Shown here piece after piece: positions 7,295 through 15,385 of a DNA stretch of 64,000 nucleotides. Location: assembly GCF_003226565.1 (NCBI RefSeq), contig NZ_QKOE01000004.1, positions 124,001 to 188,000 of the forward strand, given 5' to 3'. The notes under the pieces are model-generated. The model worked only from the letters and a program-made list of their open reading frames with translations, was not told where the DNA came from and searched no databases. Position numbers and translations under genes: made by a program. The stretch is from Parazoarcus communis SWub3 = DSM 12120. Its GTDB lineage: Bacteria; Pseudomonadota; Gammaproteobacteria; Burkholderiales; Rhodocyclaceae. Each line of letters opens with the position of its first letter. Position 1 is the stretch's first letter.

Positions 7295-9472
7295 ATGCCT
7301 TTCAAGCCAACTTGCCTGGCCGCCGCCCTGATGTCGCCGCTTGCGCTGATGTCGACAGCACAGGCTGCTTCGAACGAGGCCGTGACGCTGACCGCGGTAT
7401 CAGTCAGCGGCATCCTGCCGGACGATCTTGAAGCCGTGCCAGGTTCGTTTGCCGTTGTCGACGAGCGGACCTTGCGCGAGCGCCAACCCTTTTCGGTCAA
7501 GGAGGCGCTGCATGCCGTACCTGGTCTGCATATCGTGGATGAGGACAGCTTCGGCCTGGGGCTGAACATCGGTGTGCGCGGTCTCGATCCGCGCCGCACT
7601 TCGCGCACGCTGTTGATGGAGGACGGCATGCCGCTGTTCCTGGCGCCCTATGGCGACCCCTCCGCACATTACTCGACGCCGCTCGATCGAGTGCGCCGCA
7701 TCGAAGTGGTGAAGGGGTCGGGGCAGGTGCTTTACGGCCCACAGACCATTGGCGGCATGATCAACTTCGTGACCCGCCCGGTGCCAACCGATGGCGTGGC
7801 CGGCAGTGTTACCGCAACGGTCGGCAATAACGCCTTCAACAGCCTGCATGCCAATATCGGGGTGGGGGGCGAGCGCGGCGGCATCATGCTGGATGCGTTG
7901 CAGAAGCAGGGCGATGGGGTGCGCGACAATCACGACTTCAAGATTCAGGAATACACCCTGAAGGGTCAGCTGAATGTCGCCGAAGGTCATACCCTGGTCG
8001 GCAAGGTGGGCTACTACCGCGAGGATTCAAACATCTCCGAAACCGGGCTTGGTGCGGTGGAGTGGCAGGAGGACAAGTTTCAGGCGCCAACCGGCAAGAA
8101 CGACGAGTTCCGGCACGAGAGAACCAGCCTGCAACTGCAACACATCTTTGACATCAAGGAAGGCGTCAGGCTCAGCACTCAGCTCTATCACGCCCATGCC
8201 GAACGGGCCTCCTTCCGCCAGATCAACGAGCCAGGCGAAGCCGGCGGGCGTTCGCGGCTTGAGCGTTGCCCGGGTGGCGTGGACAACACCAATCTGGCCA
8301 ATGCCGATCTCTGTGGTGGGCGCTGGCGGCCGCGGGAGTACTCTTACTGGGGCATCGAGCCGCGGCTGGATCTGAATCACCGCCTGTTCGGCATCGACAA
8401 CGTTGCCGTGTTTGGCTTGCGCCATCACGAGGAAGACATCACCCGCAAGCAGTTCCGTGGCAATACGCCTGAATTCCAGAGTCTGGGCTATGCCAAATCT
8501 GCTGTGCTGCCGCGCGAGCACATCGAGATCGACGTTGAGGCCAGGTCCTACTATGCGCAGAACACCTTCTATCTGGGTGACTGGTCGCTGACCCCCGGCT
8601 TGCGTCTCGAGGAGGTCCGGATTCGCACCGACGTCCGCCGCGCCGACGGCGAGTCGCACTCAAACCCGGAAGCGAAACTGAACAACCGCTTCACCAAGTT
8701 GTTGCCCGGCATTGGGCTGGCCTGGAACGGGCTGGCCAATACCACGGTGTTTGCAGGCGTGCACAAGGGCTTTGCACCGCCGCGTCCGGATCGCGATATC
8801 GATGCTGACGGACCGGATTCGGCCGTGGTGTCCAAGACTCGCCCGGAAGAGAGCACCAACTGGGAGTTGGGGGTGCGTTCAAGCTACTTCCGCGGTGTGA
8901 CGACCGAAGCGACCTTGTTCGATACCCGATTTGACGAGATCGTGATCGGTGGCGCAACGCCGGGCACCTTCGTCAATGGCGGCAAGTCGCGCCAGGCAGG
9001 TCTGGAACTGGCCGGACGGGTCGATTTCGGCAAGATTTTCGGCACTGCCCACAATGTGTACCTGACCGCGGCCTATACCAATCTGTTCACCGCCGAGTTC
9101 CGCAAGGATGATGCGGCTCAAGGCATCCGCAGTGGCAATCGCCTGCCCTATGCGCCCAAGCACCTGGCTTCGGTGTCGGCGGGTTATCAGCATCCGTCGG
9201 GTATCGATGCGCGTCTGGGCGTCGACCATGTCAGCCGCCAGTACTCCGATGGCGCCAACACCCGACAGGAAGATCTCTCCGGCATGGAGGGCACGATTCC
9301 CGCTTATACGCTGTTGAACGCTTCGGTAAGTTACACCCCGCCGGGTCGTGGCTACACCGTCTTCCTCAGCGGGCAGAACCTGGCCAACCGCGAATATCTG
9401 GTGAGCAGGGTGGATGGCAAGGTCGCTGGGCGCGAGCGGCAGATTTTCGGCGGCGTGCGGTACAGCTTCTGA
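7295..9472 (+). CDS. FecA-like TonB-dependent outer-membrane receptor, candidate tungstate/metal importer
   Basis: This 725-residue precursor has a signal peptide ending at AQA (about residue 26). A plug domain (about 45-165, GVRGLDPRRTSRTLLMEDG, then a YGPQTIGGMINFVTRP segment) precedes a 22-strand barrel ending in the terminal phenylalanine of RYSF. The plug resembles the ferric dicitrate receptor FecA. No fecIR-type signalling extension is evident. It lies between aorABCDE and tungstate transporter genes and has its own sigma54-like promoter, so a tungstate or tungsten-chelate substrate is plausible. An iron-citrate substrate is the conventional alternative. Confidence 0.75.
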   Translation: MPFKPTCLAAALMSPLALMSTAQAASNEAVTLTAVSVSGILPDDLEAVPGSFAVVDERTLRERQPFSVKEALHAVPGLHIVDEDSFGLGLNIGVRGLDPRRTSRTLLMEDGMPLFLAPYGDPSAHYSTPLDRVRRIEVVKGSGQVLYGPQTIGGMINFVTRPVPTDGVAGSVTATVGNNAFNSLHANIGVGGERGGIMLDALQKQGDGVRDNHDFKIQEYTLKGQLNVAEGHTLVGKVGYYREDSNISETGLGAVEWQEDKFQAPTGKNDEFRHERTSLQLQHIFDIKEGVRLSTQLYHAHAERASFRQINEPGEAGGRSRLERCPGGVDNTNLANADLCGGRWRPREYSYWGIEPRLDLNHRLFGIDNVAVFGLRHHEEDITRKQFRGNTPEFQSLGYAKSAVLPREHIEIDVEARSYYAQNTFYLGDWSLTPGLRLEEVRIRTDVRRADGESHSNPEAKLNNRFTKLLPGIGLAWNGLANTTVFAGVHKGFAPPRPDRDIDADGPDSAVVSKTRPEESTNWELGVRSSYFRGVTTEATLFDTRFDEIVIGGATPGTFVNGGKSRQAGLELAGRVDFGKIFGTAHNVYLTAAYTNLFTAEFRKDDAAQGIRSGNRLPYAPKHLASVSAGYQHPSGIDARLGVDHVSRQYSDGANTRQEDLSGMEGTIPAYTLLNASVSYTPPGRGYTVFLSGQNLANREYLVSRVDGKVAGRERQIFGGVRYSF

Positions 9473-9476
9473 GCTG

Positions 9477-9512
9477 AACGGGGCCTCCGTCACGGTTGAG
9501 GAGGCCCCGTTT
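9477..9512 (+). terminator. Intrinsic terminator after the TonB receptor gene
   Basis: AACGGGGCCTCC and GGAGGCCCCGTT form a perfect 12-bp stem with an 11-base loop, followed by a short T-rich stretch. It separates the receptor transcript from tupBC. Confidence 0.75.
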
Positions 9513-9580
9513 CCTGGGGCAGGGGGGCAACATGCCCTCCCGCCGGGCAGGATGCGCCCGCTTCAGTTATCCTGCCGCCG

Positions 9581-10285
9581 ATGTCGATGTTCACTTCCAC
9601 CTTTACCGATGCCTTTGCACTGCTCGCCACCCTGGATGAACGGGTGGCGGAGATCGTCTGGCTGTCACTGAAGGTCAGCGGGGGCGCAGTGCTGCTTGGC
9701 ACCCTGATCGGTTTGCCCTTGGGTGCCTGTCTGGCGGTGGGGCGCTTCCCTGGCAAGAATCTGGCCTCGGTACTGGTCAATGGTTTGATGGGGCTACCCT
9801 CGGTGGTGGTCGGGGTGGTGGTCTATTTGTTCCTCTCGCGCTCGGGACCCTTGGGCGGCTTCGGTTTGCTTTATACCCCAAGCGCGATGGTCATTGCCCA
9901 GACCTTGCTGGTGATTCCATTGATGGCGGCAATCGCCCGGCAGGTGGTCGAGGATGTATGGCAGCGCTACGCCGAAGAGCTGGCAGTGATGCGTTTCAAC
10001 TGGTGGCAGAGCGTTACCACGCTGCTCTACGATTGCCGCTACTCGCTGCTGGTTGCCGTGCTTGCCGGGTTGGGGCGGGCGATGAGCGAGGTCGGCGCGG
10101 TCATGATCGTCGGTGGCAACATCGATCGTGCCACCCGGGTCATGACCACCGCAATCGCGCTGGAAACCAGCAAGGGCGATTTGCCGCTGGCCATCGCGCT
10201 GGGTATGGTGCTGGTGCTGATCATCCTGTTGCTCAATGCGCTGGCGTTTGCCTTGCGCCATTGGGCGATGCGGCGTTTCGGCTGA
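9581..10285 (+). CDS. tupB: Tungstate ABC transporter permease
   Basis: This 234-residue inner-membrane protein has about six membrane segments. The cytoplasmic coupling loop GRAMSEVGAVMIVGGN is characteristic of TupB-type tungstate permeases rather than ModB. It lies 8 bases upstream of its ATPase gene. The periplasmic binding protein TupA, normally encoded first in tupABC, is absent here, so it must be encoded elsewhere or replaced. Position beside the tungsten enzyme genes supports tungstate as substrate. A second ATG at 9587 is an alternative start. Confidence 0.8.
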   Translation: MSMFTSTFTDAFALLATLDERVAEIVWLSLKVSGGAVLLGTLIGLPLGACLAVGRFPGKNLASVLVNGLMGLPSVVVGVVVYLFLSRSGPLGGFGLLYTPSAMVIAQTLLVIPLMAAIARQVVEDVWQRYAEELAVMRFNWWQSVTTLLYDCRYSLLVAVLAGLGRAMSEVGAVMIVGGNIDRATRVMTTAIALETSKGDLPLAIALGMVLVLIILLLNALAFALRHWAMRRFG

Positions 10286-10293
10286 GGGCGAAC

Positions 10294-11013
10294 ATGTTTC
10301 CGATCCGCATCCAGGGTTTGAGCTTTGCGCCGCAGGACCGAGCTGTTCTCGATGGCGTCGATATGACGCTTGGGGACGAAGGGATCACCCTGATCCTGGG
10401 GCCCAATGGCGCGGGCAAGAGCGTACTGTTGCGCATTCTCTGCGGGCTGGTCGAGCCTTCCGCCGGTGAGGTGAGCTGGGGCGGTGGGGCACGGCCGGCG
10501 CGTGGCGTGATGATGGTGTTCCAGCATCCGATGATGCTGCGCGCCTCGGTGCTGGACAATGTGGCTCTGGGGCTGAAGCCGCTCGGTGTGGCCGTCGCGG
10601 AGCGCCGTCGTCGCGGTATGGCGGTGCTCGAGCGAATCGGTCTGGCCCATCGTGCGCGTGACAGCGCGCCGCAGTTGTCGGGTGGCGAAAAGCAGCGTCT
10701 GGCGCTTGCCCGCGCCTGGTTGACCCGGCCCCGACTGTTGCTGCTGGATGAACCCACGGCCAGTCTGGACCCTTCGGCCACCGCCGAGGTCGAGCGCATC
10801 ATTCGTGAGATCCGTACCGACGGCACTCGCATCCTGATGGTCACCCACAACCTTGGCCAGGCCACACGACTGGGCGACGACATCGTCTTTCTGGCCGATG
10901 GCAGGGTCTGCGAGCATACCCTGACGCAGCGCTTCTTCTCGCGGCCGACCTCCAACGAGGCACGTCTGTTCATCCAGGGCGAGTTGCCGTGGAACCTCGG
11001 TTTCCGGAGCTGA
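10294..11013 (+). CDS. tupC: Tungstate ABC transporter ATP-binding protein
   Basis: This 239-residue ABC ATPase has Walker A GPNGAGKS at 36-43, the signature LSGGEKQR near 124-131 and Walker B LLLLDEPTASLD near 145-156. It energises the TupB permease for tungstate uptake. The ATG at 10294 follows the tupB stop by 8 bases. No extra C-terminal anion-sensing domain like that of ModC is present, which agrees with a Tup-type importer. Confidence 0.8.
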   Translation: MFPIRIQGLSFAPQDRAVLDGVDMTLGDEGITLILGPNGAGKSVLLRILCGLVEPSAGEVSWGGGARPARGVMMVFQHPMMLRASVLDNVALGLKPLGVAVAERRRRGMAVLERIGLAHRARDSAPQLSGGEKQRLALARAWLTRPRLLLLDEPTASLDPSATAEVERIIREIRTDGTRILMVTHNLGQATRLGDDIVFLADGRVCEHTLTQRFFSRPTSNEARLFIQGELPWNLGFRS

Positions 11014-11143
11014 GGCCGGACGGCCCACATCTATCCTAGGTTGTAGTGTTTCGGCAGCCCCGCGATGTTGCTTCGAAACGACAGTCGACTGAGCTTTGGC
11101 GTCAGGTTTGATCTAGTCCAGAAAAAGGCTTCACATACATGGC

Positions 11144-11171
11144 TAAAGTCATAATCGCGCAATGCCGATAT
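11144..11171 (+). promoter_or_regulatory. Sigma28 (FliA) promoter of the chemoreceptor gene
   Basis: TAAAGTCA, a 12-base spacer and GCCGATAT match the flagellar sigma28 consensus TAAAGTTT-N11-GCCGATAA closely, with one extra spacer base. It lies about 60 bases before the chemoreceptor start and ties that gene to the motility regulon rather than to the sigma54 genes upstream. Confidence 0.65.
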
Positions 11172-11230
11172 GCATTGCGTGCGATGTCGTTTCTGCATCG
11201 AATAACTAACAAGAAAAGCCGGAGCTCGAT

Positions 11231-12895
11231 ATGAGTAGTCTGTTTTCCTCAATGAAGGTAGGGGTACGTCTGGGGGTGTTGCAGGGGGTGTTGCTGGCCT
11301 TCATGCTGGGCATTGGTTTGCTCGGTCTGTATGGCATGGCGTCTACCGTGGCCAGCCTGCAGCGCATGCATACGGAACAGCTGACGCCGGTGCAGCGCCT
11401 GAGCGACGTGCGAGGTGCGGTACAAGGCATCAATCTCGAGTTGCTGCGCGCACTGCAACATCAGCCCGGACACGCACTGGTGGCCTTGCACAACCATCCG
11501 ACTTCGCTGCATCTGGAGCGGGTGGGCAAGCATGTCGACACCCTGACCCAGTCGTGGCAGGCCTATCAGGCCGGCCGCGCAATCGGTGCGGAGGAACGGG
11601 CCCTGATCGTGCAGTTCGATGACGCCCTGAAGGAAATCGTGCCGCTGGTGCGCGACACGACGGCGGCTCTGAGCCAGGACGATTTCTCGATGACGGTGCA
11701 GCGCCGTTTCATCGTCGAGGGGCAGGCGATGATGATGTCGCGCTTCGCCTTGCTGGACAAACTGGCAGAGTTGCAGCTCAAGTCTGGCGAGCAGCTGTCG
11801 CTGGACGTTGCGGGCGAGTACCGCAGCCAGCAGTGGTTGCTGGGCGGCTTGATCGTTGCCGCAGTGCTGTTGGGGTTTGCCGTGGGCGCCGGGGTATTGC
11901 GTTCCATCACCCGTCCGCTCGACGAGGCAGTGGCCATGGCCGAGACCATTGCCGAAGGACGGCTGGATCGGCAGATTCCGTTGAGCGGCGGCAAGGACGA
12001 ACTCAGCCGGTTGGGTACGGCGCTTGGGGCCATGCAGGGCAATCTGCGTCAAGTCATCGGCGAACTGCAAAATGCTGCCGAACAGCTATCGACCTCGGCC
12101 TTGCAGCTGACGGGCTCGGCTGACAGCGTGGCGAATGCTTCGGGTCAGCAGAGCGAGGCCGCAGCGTCGATGGCTGCGTCGGTCGAGGAAGTGACGGTCA
12201 GCGTCAATCATGTTGCGGATTCGGCGCGCGAAGCAGCACGACTGGCGCAGGAGGCTGGCGACCAGAGCGAACAGGGCAGCACGGTGATCAATCGTGCGGT
12301 GACCGGTATGCGCTCGATTGCCGACAGCATCCAGTCGGCCACCACCCGGATGACCGAGCTGCGTGATCGTACCGGAGAGATCTCACGCGTGGTGGGCGTG
12401 ATTCGCGAGGTTGCCGACCAGACCAATCTGCTGGCGCTCAATGCTGCCATCGAGGCGGCCCGGGCGGGCGAGCAGGGCCGCGGCTTTGCCGTGGTGGCCG
12501 ACGAGGTCCGCAAGCTTGCCGAGCGTACCGCGGTATCCACCACCGAAATCAGCCAGTTGATCGGCACCATCCAGCACAGTGTCGGTGACGTGTCCGGGGT
12601 GATGGAGCACTGCGCCACCAGTGCGACTGATGGGGTTGAAGTGGCCAATCAGGCCGGCGAGGCCATTGTCCGCATCAATGCCAGTGCCCAGGCAGTCGAC
12701 AGCGTGGTGGGTGACATCTCCAATGCGCTGCGCGAACAGGGTGCTGCCGCCAACGACATTGCCCGCAACGTCGAACGCATTGCCGAAATGGCCGAGCAGA
12801 ACGCCGGTGTGGTGGAGCAGACATCCGTCGCCGCACACAACCTGCACGACATGGCCAAGCAGATCGATGGCATGTTGCGCCGGTTCAGGATGTAA
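11231..12895 (+). CDS. Methyl-accepting chemotaxis protein
   Basis: This 554-residue inner-membrane chemoreceptor has a first transmembrane helix at about 13-36 and a periplasmic four-helix-bundle-type sensor to about 197. A second helix (about 198-221), a HAMP domain and a long cytoplasmic coiled coil follow. The conserved hairpin tip reads [20 protein letters not shown]. It relays ligand sensing to CheA/CheW. The ligand cannot be read from sequence. Location after tupBC could be chance or could mean taxis towards alcohols, aldehydes or oxyanions. A sigma28-type promoter precedes it and a terminator follows. Confidence 0.9.
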   Translation: MSSLFSSMKVGVRLGVLQGVLLAFMLGIGLLGLYGMASTVASLQRMHTEQLTPVQRLSDVRGAVQGINLELLRALQHQPGHALVALHNHPTSLHLERVGKHVDTLTQSWQAYQAGRAIGAEERALIVQFDDALKEIVPLVRDTTAALSQDDFSMTVQRRFIVEGQAMMMSRFALLDKLAELQLKSGEQLSLDVAGEYRSQQWLLGGLIVAAVLLGFAVGAGVLRSITRPLDEAVAMAETIAEGRLDRQIPLSGGKDELSRLGTALGAMQGNLRQVIGELQNAAEQLSTSALQLTGSADSVANASGQQSEAAASMAASVEEVTVSVNHVADSAREAARLAQEAGDQSEQGSTVINRAVTGMRSIADSIQSATTRMTELRDRTGEISRVVGVIREVADQTNLLALNAAIEAARAGEQGRGFAVVADEVRKLAERTAVSTTEISQLIGTIQHSVGDVSGVMEHCATSATDGVEVANQAGEAIVRINASAQAVDSVVGDISNALREQGAAANDIARNVERIAEMAEQNAGVVEQTSVAAHNLHDMAKQIDGMLRRFRM

Positions 12896-12898
12896 GGG

Positions 12899-12925
12899 GA
12901 CGCCCCTGCTTGGCAGGGGTGTCTT
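12899..12925. terminator. Bidirectional terminator between the chemoreceptor gene and moaC
   Basis: GACGCCCCTGC-ttg-GCAGGGGTGTC forms an 11-bp stem with one G-T pair. It lies between two convergent stop codons and can serve both genes. Confidence 0.65.
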
Positions 12926-13428
12926 CAGGCTTGCGAGTCGGTGGCCGTCCAGTGCCCCGACTTGCCACCCTTTTTCTCCAGCAACTGGATGCCTTCGATG
13001 CGCATGCCGCGATCGACCGCCTTGCACATGTCGTAGATGGTGAGCAGGCCGGTGCTCACTGCAGTCAGCGCCTCCATCTCGACGCCGGTGCGGCCGACGG
13101 TTTCGGCGGTGACGGTGCAGCGGATGGCGCTGCTGGCCTCGTCACTGTCGAACTCGACCGCGACCCGGGTCAGCGGGATGGGGTGGCAGAGCGGAATCAG
13201 CTCGGAGGTGCGCTTGGAACCCTGGATGGCCGCGATGCGGGCGATGCCGAGCACGTCGCCCTTCTTGGCATTGCCTGACCGGATCATGGCAAAGGTTGCG
13301 GCTTCCATCAGGATGCGGCCGGTTGCAACGGCGACGCGGCGGGTTTCGGACTTGTCGCCGACGTCGACCATGTGGGCCTGGCCTTCGTGGTCGAAGTGGG
13401 TCAGTGTGGGGTTCAGCGAGTCGCTCAT
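12925..13428 (-). CDS. moaC: Cyclic pyranopterin monophosphate synthase
   Basis: This 167-residue enzyme converts the MoaA product 3',8-cH2GTP to cyclic pyranopterin monophosphate, the first stable pterin precursor of molybdenum and tungsten cofactors. Family motifs are clear: [28 protein letters not shown] and [12 protein letters not shown]. The start [12 protein letters not shown] is chosen because alignment with the family begins there. It is divergent from bepA. Although near the tungsten genes, it is a general cofactor gene and is probably not part of their operon. Confidence 0.95.
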   Translation of the reverse strand: MSDSLNPTLTHFDHEGQAHMVDVGDKSETRRVAVATGRILMEAATFAMIRSGNAKKGDVLGIARIAAIQGSKRTSELIPLCHPIPLTRVAVEFDSDEASSAIRCTVTAETVGRTGVEMEALTAVSTGLLTIYDMCKAVDRGMRIEGIQLLEKKGGKSGHWTATDSQA

Positions 13429-13506
13429 CTGGATTGGGGCCGCAAGGCTACATGTCGATACACCGGCGCGGGAACACACGCCACGGGGCAGGTATCATAG
13501 CACTCC

Positions 13507-14940
13507 ATGATGCGACGATTCCTTGCCCTGCTGCTCAGCCTGACGCTGGCGTTTCCAGCGCAGGCCTTTGACCTGCCCGATCTCGGTGATGTGGCGGCGT
13601 CCGAGTTTTCGCCTGCACAGGAGCGGCGGATCGGTGCCGAGATCATCCGCGAGATTCGCTGGCGCGATGCCGCCTACCTGGATGATCTGGAGGTCGAGGA
13701 ATACGTCAACCGGTTGGGCAGGCGCCTGGTCGCAGTCAGCAACAACCCGCAGCAGTCCTTCGACTTCTTCGTGGTCAAGGATGCCACGCTCAATGCGTTT
13801 GCATTGCCGGGCGGGTATATCGGTGTGCATACCGGCCTGATCCTGGCCGCCGAGTCCGAGTCCGAACTCGCTTCGGTGCTGGGTCATGAAATCGCCCATG
13901 TCACCCAGCGTCATATTGCGCAGATCGTCGGCAAGCAGAGTCAGGCCGGCATGCTGATGCTGGCCTCCTTGCTGGTGGCCATCCTGGCTGCGCGCAGCAA
14001 CTCGCAGGTCAGCGAAGCGGCGATTGCAGCCGGACAGGCCGGGGCGCTGCAATCGCAGCTGGGGTATTCGCGCGATTTCGAGCGCGAGGCCGACCGGGTG
14101 GGCCTGCAGACGCTGGATCAGGCCGGGTTCGACGTACGCGGCATGCCGTCTTTTTTTGAACGCCTGCAGCGCGCAGGGCGTTTGTATGAGAACAACGCGC
14201 CGGCCTATCTCCGGACCCACCCGCTGACCACTGAACGTATTGCCGACATGGAGAACCGGGCGGCGTCGATGCGATATCGCCAGGTACTGGATTCCGCGGA
14301 TTTCGGCTACGTTCGTGCCAAGCTGCGCGTACTTGCCGTACCGCCCGTCGATGCCGTGCGTGATTTTGAAGAGCGTGCTGCACGCATGCCGGATGATGCC
14401 GCTACCCGCTACGGCCTGGCTCGCGCCTTGCTGCGTGCCGGGCGCCTTGACGAAGCCAAGGTTCGCATTGACCAACTGCGGCGCAGTGCCGAGCCGTCAC
14501 CGTTTGTGGATACACTGTCGGCCGAGTTGGCCATGGCACGCCGGGACTACCGTTCTGCGCTGGCGCAGCTGGAAGGCGCGGTCAAGCGTTTCCCCGCGAG
14601 CCAGAGCCTGCGCTATGCGCTTGCCGATGCGCAGATCATTGGCGGGCAGCCGGTGCTGGCTGCAGAGGGCGTGCGTCAGGCCTTGCAGACCCGGGGTGAG
14701 GATATCCGCTTGTGGCAGCTGCTGTCGCGCGCCAATGCGGCATTGGGCAAGCGTACTGCCCAGCACCGCGCTCAGGCCGAAGTCTATGCCCTGCAGGGCG
14801 GTTATCGTGCCGCGGTGGAACAGCTCGAGATTGCGCGCAAGGCGGGCGATGGCGACTTTTATGATTTGTCGGCCGTCGATGCGCGCCTGCGCGAGATGCG
14901 GGCGCTGGTGCGCGAAGAACTACGCGAGCGCGGGATGTGA
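13507..14940 (+). CDS. bepA: Periplasmic M48 metalloprotease with TPR domain, BepA-like
   Basis: This 477-residue precursor has a signal peptide (about 1-20). Its M48 zinc-protease domain has H127-E128-xx-H131 and the third zinc ligand E194 in EREAD. The C-terminal half (about 285-475) consists of TPR-like helical repeats. BepA/YfgC proteins degrade or assist misassembled outer-membrane barrel proteins at the BAM complex. The length and domain order are normal. Confidence 0.9.
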   Translation: MMRRFLALLLSLTLAFPAQAFDLPDLGDVAASEFSPAQERRIGAEIIREIRWRDAAYLDDLEVEEYVNRLGRRLVAVSNNPQQSFDFFVVKDATLNAFALPGGYIGVHTGLILAAESESELASVLGHEIAHVTQRHIAQIVGKQSQAGMLMLASLLVAILAARSNSQVSEAAIAAGQAGALQSQLGYSRDFEREADRVGLQTLDQAGFDVRGMPSFFERLQRAGRLYENNAPAYLRTHPLTTERIADMENRAASMRYRQVLDSADFGYVRAKLRVLAVPPVDAVRDFEERAARMPDDAATRYGLARALLRAGRLDEAKVRIDQLRRSAEPSPFVDTLSAELAMARRDYRSALAQLEGAVKRFPASQSLRYALADAQIIGGQPVLAAEGVRQALQTRGEDIRLWQLLSRANAALGKRTAQHRAQAEVYALQGGYRAAVEQLEIARKAGDGDFYDLSAVDARLREMRALVREELRERGM

Positions 14941-15040
14941 GCGGTGCCTGGGGGTGATGTGGCTTGCGATACCGGGAACATCGTCCTGACCTGAGTTAGA
15001 ATCCGCAGGTTTGCACAAATAGATACCGAGGGACGAAACA

Positions 15041-15271
15041 ATGGAGTTCGACAAGGAAGTGGATGCCCGCGGGCTGAATTGCCCGTTGCCGATCCTGCGT
15101 GCCAAGAAGGCGCTGGCCGAGGTCAAGCCGGGCCAGATCGTGCGTGTGGTGGCAACGGATCCGGGCGCGGTGAAGGATTTTCAGGCCTTTGCCAAGCAGA
15201 CCGGTAACGAGCTGGTGCAGCAGGGCGAGACGGCGGACAAGGCCTTCGAGTTCTTCATGAAGCGCAAGTAA
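15041..15271 (+). CDS. TusA-family sulfur carrier protein
   Basis: This 76-residue protein has the TusA/SirA fold with the active-site motif LNCPLPILRAKKAL, in which the cysteine near residue 14 carries persulfide sulfur. TusA proteins feed sulfur to tRNA thiolation and to molybdenum cofactor biosynthesis. It is monocistronic, preceded by a GAGGGACGAAACA leader and followed by a strong terminator. The exact sulfur acceptor is not shown by context. Confidence 0.85.
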   Translation: MEFDKEVDARGLNCPLPILRAKKALAEVKPGQIVRVVATDPGAVKDFQAFAKQTGNELVQQGETADKAFEFFMKRK

Positions 15272-15291
15272 GCCGGCATTTGCCGACCTTG

Positions 15292-15330
15292 CCATGCAAA
15301 AAGGGCCGCGATGCGGCCCTTTTTGCATGG
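15292..15330. terminator. Perfect bidirectional terminator
   Basis: The arms CCATGCAAAAAGGGCCGC and GCGGCCCTTTTTGCATGG are a perfect 18-bp inverted repeat with a 3-base loop. The A and T runs inside the arms make it an intrinsic terminator in both directions, for the TusA-like gene and for valS. Confidence 0.9.
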
Positions 15331-15334
15331 TGCC

Positions 15335-15370
15335 GCGCCCGTGGCCGCGCCCGTGGCCGCGCCCGTGGCC
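15335..15370. repeat. Three 12-bp tandem repeats
   Basis: GCGCCCGTGGCC occurs three times without change between the terminator and the valS stop codon. It is non-coding and its length is a multiple of three only by unit size. It may vary in copy number by slippage; no function is evident. Confidence 0.85.
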
Positions 15371-15385
15371 GGGCGCGACTGCCGT

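Noticed and set aside
9523-9542. Sigma54-like GG-N10-GC before tupB
   Set aside because: Only the invariant dinucleotides match within a G-rich run; the rest of the consensus is poor.
11014-11143. Molybdenum/tungsten cofactor riboswitch near the tungsten genes
   Set aside because: No conserved long stem arrangement could be recognised here or in the 68 bases before tupB.
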